Shown: positions 5,305 to 8,673 of the stretch, one piece after another
How positions within the stretch are numbered: position 1 is the first letter of the stretch
Layout of the letters: each line of letters begins with the position of its first letter
Assembly (NCBI GenBank): GCA_019347775.1
Contig: JAHWKP010000068.1
Location: 1 to 8,673 of the forward strand
Length of the DNA stretch: 8,673 nt
From: Actinomycetota bacterium
GTDB lineage: Bacteria; Actinomycetota; Acidimicrobiia; Acidimicrobiales; JAHWKP01
Direction of reading: 5' to 3'
Notes under the pieces: model-generated
The model's database searches: none
Told to the model about the DNA's origin: nothing
The model's input: only the letters and a program-made list of their open reading frames with translations
Made by a program: the position numbers and the translations under genes

Positions 5305-7128
5305 GTGACGACCGACCGCGACTACGGGACCGAGGCAGTCGACCGCCTGCCGTTCGGCTCGGCCGAGAAGACCGAGCGCTACGCCACCGAGCGTTACCTC
5401 GGCGCCGAGGGCCTGAACTGGTACCGCGCCGACCCTTCGCTCCAGGCGCTGATGCGCCGCCGCCTCACCGACGATGAACTTGCCTGGGCCGAGCCGCGGC
5501 TTGACCATCTCGGCGAGCTGTGCGGCGGACCGATCACCCGCCGGGCCGAAGAGACCGATCGCCATCCCCCGCGCTTAGAGCGCTACGACCGCTGGGGTCA
5601 CGATGTAAGCCGGGTGGTGATGCCCGAGACGGTCAAGGCGACGAGGCGCGATCTCTACGACGCCGGCTTCGAGCGGCCGGACGTGCTGCGCGATGCCCAG
5701 TCACGGGGGCTCCGCACCACTCACTTCGTGGCCGCCTCGCAGTATCTGCTCGACCAGGCCGACATCGGCATGATGTGCGCCCTCGGCACGGGGGGCGAGA
5801 TGGTGGCGCGCCTGGTCGCCGACTATGCGCCGGACGACGTGCGCGACCTGGTGCTCGAGAAGATGACGTCGGGTGAATGGTGGGGATCGACGGCGCAGCT
5901 GCTGACCGAGCGCACCGGCGGGACGGACCTGGCCCAGATCGAAACCACCGCTACTCCGGCTGGTGACGCCTGGTTGCTCAACGGTTTCAAGTGGTTCGCG
6001 TCCAACGCCGACGGACAGGCGTGGGTGGTGCTCGCCAAGCCGGAGGGAGCGCCCGACGGCATCCGGGGCGTGTGCAGCTTCCTCGTGCTGCAACAGCGCC
6101 GCGACGGCAGCCGCAACGGGATTCGCATCCGGCGGCTGAAGGACAAGCTCGGAACCAAGGCGGTGGCCTCGGCCGAGGTCGAGTTGGTCGACGCGGAGGC
6201 CTTCCTGCTGGCCCCCACGAACGACACGGGCGAGGCTTCCGGCGGCGACGGGCGGGGCCTGACTCGGATGATGGAGATGACGAACGGGGCGCGGCTCGGT
6301 ATCGCCATGATGGGGCTGGGTTGCGCGCGCCGGTCCTTCGTCGAAGCGCTCTGTTACTCCCGCGTCCGACCGGCCTTCGGCGCACCGCTGGCCGAGCACC
6401 CGCTCATGCGCCGCAAGCTGGTCGAGATGGCCTGCGACGTGGAGGCCGCCAAGCTGCTGGTCTTCGATTCCTATTCGACGTCTGACGCCTCCGGGCCGGC
6501 TCCTCGTCTGCGCCTGGGCGCCCCACTGGCCAAGCTCATGGCGGCCCGGCTGGGGATCACGGCCGCTAGTGACGCCATCGAGATCCACGGCGGCAACGGC
6601 TATGTCGAGAACTGGCCCGTCGCCCGGATCCTGCGCGACGCCCAGGTCAACACGATCTGGGAGGGCGCCGACAACGTGCTCTGCCTCGACGTGCGGCGCG
6701 CCATCGAGCGCGAGGAAGCCCACGTGCCCCTGCTCGAGCGCATGCACAAGGCGATCGCCTCGGGTGGCGGCGAACCCGGATATGCAGCCGTTTCCGACGG
6801 TGTGGCCAAGGCCGACTCAGCCGTCACTTCGTGGCTCAAGCTCAACGCCTCGGACCGGGAAGCAGCCGAAGCCCGGCTGTTCCCGCTCTCCCAACTGCTG
6901 TCGAGGGCCTACGCCGCCGCCGTGCTGTGGGAGCAGGCGACGTGGGAGGCCGACGTCCTCGGCACCGGTCGTCGGATGGTGGTAGCCGAGCACTGGGCCC
7001 AGCGGCGGTTGAACGACGGCGGCCTCCTGGGCGAGATCGAAGACGCCGAGACGAGCGAGATCACCCGCTTCGACGAGATCATGGCCGGCGCCCTGGAGGA
7101 CGAGCGCTCCCCAGCTGGATCGGCGTAG
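5305..7128 (+). CDS. AidB-like acyl-CoA dehydrogenase family flavoprotein
   Basis: A 607-residue cytoplasmic acyl-CoA dehydrogenase family protein, closest in its motifs to AidB of the Escherichia coli adaptive response (541 residues). The N-terminal helical domain spans about 1-190. The mid beta-domain carries LLTERTGGTDLAQIETTA (residues 199-216, the FAD-contacting TE-x-x-GG-S/T-D motif) and NGFKWFAS (226-233). RLKDKLGTKAVASAEVEL (277-294) and VNTIWEGADNVLCLDV (448-463) correspond closely to AidB segments. Glu453 in IWEG sits at the position of the catalytic base, and IHGGNGYVE (427-435) is the usual C-terminal signature. The protein could oxidise an acyl-CoA or, like AidB, act in protection from alkylating damage. 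These cannot be separated here, and no electron-transfer flavoprotein, thiolase or DNA repair gene is nearby. About 130 residues follow the catalytic core, the position of AidB's DNA-binding domain. The GTG start has no clear ribosome binding site and may be leaderless. Confidence 0.9.
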   Translation: MTTDRDYGTEAVDRLPFGSAEKTERYATERYLGAEGLNWYRADPSLQALMRRRLTDDELAWAEPRLDHLGELCGGPITRRAEETDRHPPRLERYDRWGHDVSRVVMPETVKATRRDLYDAGFERPDVLRDAQSRGLRTTHFVAASQYLLDQADIGMMCALGTGGEMVARLVADYAPDDVRDLVLEKMTSGEWWGSTAQLLTERTGGTDLAQIETTATPAGDAWLLNGFKWFASNADGQAWVVLAKPEGAPDGIRGVCSFLVLQQRRDGSRNGIRIRRLKDKLGTKAVASAEVELVDAEAFLLAPTNDTGEASGGDGRGLTRMMEMTNGARLGIAMMGLGCARRSFVEALCYSRVRPAFGAPLAEHPLMRRKLVEMACDVEAAKLLVFDSYSTSDASGPAPRLRLGAPLAKLMAARLGITAASDAIEIHGGNGYVENWPVARILRDAQVNTIWEGADNVLCLDVRRAIEREEAHVPLLERMHKAIASGGGEPGYAAVSDGVAKADSAVTSWLKLNASDREAAEARLFPLSQLLSRAYAAAVLWEQATWEADVLGTGRRMVVAEHWAQRRLNDGGLLGEIEDAETSEITRFDEIMAGALEDERSPAGSA

Positions 7129-7171
7129 CATTCCTCGGCGAGTAATACGTAGCCCCATACGGGCAACCGAG

Positions 7172-7176
7172 AGGAG
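7172..7176 (+). promoter_or_regulatory. Strong ribosome binding site of the small secreted protein gene
   Basis: AGGAG, within GAGAGGAGA, lies 7 bases before the ATG at 7184. It is the best Shine-Dalgarno match in the window and fixes the start. It suggests efficient translation. Confidence 0.75.
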
Positions 7177-7183
7177 AACCAAC

Positions 7184-7810
7184 ATGAAAAACCCCGTGCT
7201 GCGAGCGCTGCTGCTCGGAGCCGCCGTCGGCGGACTCCTTATCGGCGCCACGCCGGCTCAAGCCGCCACCGTGCAGTGGGAGGACGATGCGGGCGACGCC
7301 GCCCTCTCAGTGCTGCCATCTGAGGCCTACGACATCACCACCGTCAAGCTCAGCAACGACGGCGGCAACGTCACCTGGGAGGTATCCGTGCCGGAGATGG
7401 CGGACGGCACTCCCAGCTTTTCGACCGGGTACACCTTCCGCTTGCTCTTCACCCACGGCGATGTGGGCTTCCGGTTCCAGGTGGCGGAGAACCTGCTGGG
7501 CGAACAGGACTTCCGCGTCAGCCTCGCCTCCGGCACGTTGCCGCCGCCCGCTCTCGAGTGCGAGGGGTGCGAGGGCGCCATCGACCGCGAAGCCAAGAAG
7601 GTGACGGTCAAGGCTCCGATCGCATCGCTCGACAAGGCGCTGCAGTCGGCTGAAGGCCCGCCTCTCGCCGGAGCCGAGTGGACGGCCCTGTCCGTGGTCG
7701 CCTACCGCCCGGCCAGCGCCCCGAACCCGGGCAGCCTCTTGCCCGCCAGCGGGATCCTCTTCACCAACGACACGGCCGCAGCCCCGGAGGGCACCACCCT
7801 CGCCTTCTAG
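7184..7810 (+). CDS. Small secreted protein of unknown function, predicted beta-sandwich
   Basis: A 208-residue protein with a textbook Sec signal peptide: MKNPVLRALL, then an Ala/Gly/Leu core and cleavage after TPAQA at residue 27. The mature protein has alternating hydrophobic strands and few helices. Its start, WEDDAGDA...YDITTVKLSNDGGNVTWEVSV (residues 32-69), resembles the D-x-x-GD...DI-x-x-v opening of DOMON/CBM9-like extracellular beta-sandwich domains. That is a resemblance by eye, not an assignment. Two cysteines in CEGC (126 and 129) could form a small disulfide loop. There is no lipobox, LPXTG motif or C-terminal membrane helix, so it is probably released or held by interaction. 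It sits 55 bases after the acyl-CoA dehydrogenase gene and has its own strong ribosome binding site. It converges on the hydrolase gene with a 4-base overlap. Function unknown. Confidence 0.85.
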   Translation: MKNPVLRALLLGAAVGGLLIGATPAQAATVQWEDDAGDAALSVLPSEAYDITTVKLSNDGGNVTWEVSVPEMADGTPSFSTGYTFRLLFTHGDVGFRFQVAENLLGEQDFRVSLASGTLPPPALECEGCEGAIDREAKKVTVKAPIASLDKALQSAEGPPLAGAEWTALSVVAYRPASAPNPGSLLPASGILFTNDTAAAPEGTTLAF

Positions 7811-8673
7811 AGCCTGGAGTTGAGGCTCAGGATCGAGTTCTCCAGCGACACCAGTCCGGGCGTCCGCGCCCCATGGGCGAATGACATGTCCGAGACGGGC
7901 GAGACCGTGAGATAGAGGTTCTGACCTTCGGGAACCTCCACCACCACGCCCGGCAGTTCTATCAACCGGCTCGCGCCCGAAACAGCCGTCGGCTCGCGCA
8001 GCGGCATCATGTTGTTCTGGACTATTCGGGTGTCGGCCTGCGACGTGCCGACCGCCAACGCCAGGAACACACGGGTGTCGAGCCCGGAGGTCGTGACTGT
8101 CGCGCTCAGATGGGGAATGCCGGCGACGGTGATGGGCCCCTTGGCGACGAGGGTGTTCACCGGCAGTCCGGCGCCACTGGGAATCAGCACGTCGGCGACG
8201 GGCAACTCGGTGTCGCTCGACAGGTTACGGCTGGAGACGCATTTCCCGGACTGCGTGGCCACGTAATAGCGGCCCCTGGGCCCGATTCCGGCGCTCTCGT
8301 GCTTGAGGCTCTCGCGCAGGAAGTTCCGGGCCACGTCGTCGTATCCGGCGCCCGGGTTACCGGTGATCGCGGCTGCGCAGGGGTCGCCGGCGGCGTGGTT
8401 GCCGGGAGGAAGAAGGCTCGGGAGCGCGTGTCCGCCGTTGTATCCGACGAAAATGCTCCGGGCCTTGGCTCGCCACGTCAGGGCTCGGTTGAAGTTGTTG
8501 AGGCCCTGGTTGAGGTTGAAGAGGTTGTCCGACGCACCCTGACGGACGAGAACCGGGATGTCGATCTTGACCCCCCGCTCGACGAACGCGACGGGACTGT
8601 GCTCGTGGAACTCGGAATCGATGTCGGGCACACCGGCGACGGGTTGCCCGTACACCGTGCCATCCGGCCACTG
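7807..8673 (-). CDS. S15/CocE-type alpha/beta hydrolase, C-terminal part only
   Basis: About 288 codons are visible, and the frame stays open to the right edge, so the N-terminus, including any signal peptide and the nucleophile Ser, is outside the window. The segment IDIPVLVRQGASDNLFNLNQ (the strand-turn carrying the catalytic Asp in GASDNLF) and VGYNGGHALP (catalytic His) have the order and spacing of the last two triad members of the X-Pro dipeptidyl-peptidase S15 / CocE-NonD hydrolase superfamily. The rest, about 150 residues from near ITVAGIPHLSATVTT to the end, is beta-rich like the PepX_C jelly-roll domain that caps these enzymes. Likely reactions are hydrolysis of peptides with penultimate proline, or of esters/amides, and the sequence does not decide between them. 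It is convergent with the small secreted protein gene, sharing a CTAG stop palindrome. Secretion is likely by analogy but cannot be seen. Confidence 0.8.
   Translation of the reverse strand, partial: QWPDGTVYGQPVAGVPDIDSEFHEHSPVAFVERGVKIDIPVLVRQGASDNLFNLNQGLNNFNRALTWRAKARSIFVGYNGGHALPSLLPPGNHAAGDPCAAAITGNPGAGYDDVARNFLRESLKHESAGIGPRGRYYVATQSGKCVSSRNLSSDTELPVADVLIPSGAGLPVNTLVAKGPITVAGIPHLSATVTTSGLDTRVFLALAVGTSQADTRIVQNNMMPLREPTAVSGASRLIELPGVVVEVPEGQNLYLTVSPVSDMSFAHGARTPGLVSLENSILSLNSRL

Noticed and set aside
5701..6747. A long open frame of 348 codons on the minus strand.
   Set aside because: It lies entirely inside the acyl-CoA dehydrogenase gene, which has clear family motifs. Long antisense frames are common in GC-rich codons, and its protein is low-complexity with no recognisable motif.

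Overview
The window looks like chromosomal DNA from a high-GC actinobacterium. GC-ending codons dominate every gene, GTG starts are common, and two starts look leaderless. The protein types (Tat-exported ferritin-like proteins, a TatA/B-TatC pair, an AidB-type acyl-CoA dehydrogenase, a secreted cysteine-rich metalloprotease family) suggest Actinomycetota, possibly Acidimicrobiia or a related uncultured lineage. That placement is an inference from gene content and style. No RNA genes, CRISPR array, insertion sequence, integrase or attachment site was seen.

Region 1 (1-1203, minus strand): two ferritin-like proteins, both with twin-arginine export signals, lie in one operon. The upstream gene ends in a GTGA overlap with the start of the downstream gene, which carries a probable lipobox and runs off the left edge. 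Region 2 (1260-2359, plus strand): a single-helix TatA/TatB-type subunit and TatC, also joined by a GTGA overlap, diverge from the ferritin-like pair across a gap of about 56 bp. The translocon and two predicted cargo proteins therefore share one intergenic space.

Region 3 (2463-5237, plus strand): two tandem paralogous secreted proteins of 427 and 433 residues. Each has a Sec-type signal peptide, a variable linker, and a conserved C-terminal domain with ten matching cysteines, an HExxHxxG zinc motif, a downstream conserved His-Cys and an Asp-Ile-Met-Cys-Tyr segment resembling a Met-turn. They are most likely extracellular zinc metalloproteases of a metzincin-like type in which the usual third ligand position is not His or Asp. 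They are the least understood genes here.

Region 4 (5305-7128, plus strand): an AidB-like acyl-CoA dehydrogenase family protein. Region 5 (7184-7810, plus strand): a small secreted protein of unknown function, possibly a beta-sandwich. Region 6 (7807-8673, minus strand, incomplete): the C-terminal part of an S15/CocE-type alpha/beta hydrolase with its jelly-roll domain. It converges on the previous gene so tightly that both stop codons share one CTAG palindrome.

The unifying theme is export: six of the eight genes are either secreted products or export machinery, and only the acyl-CoA dehydrogenase looks cytoplasmic. (The hydrolase is counted as secreted by analogy only, because its N-terminus is outside the window.)
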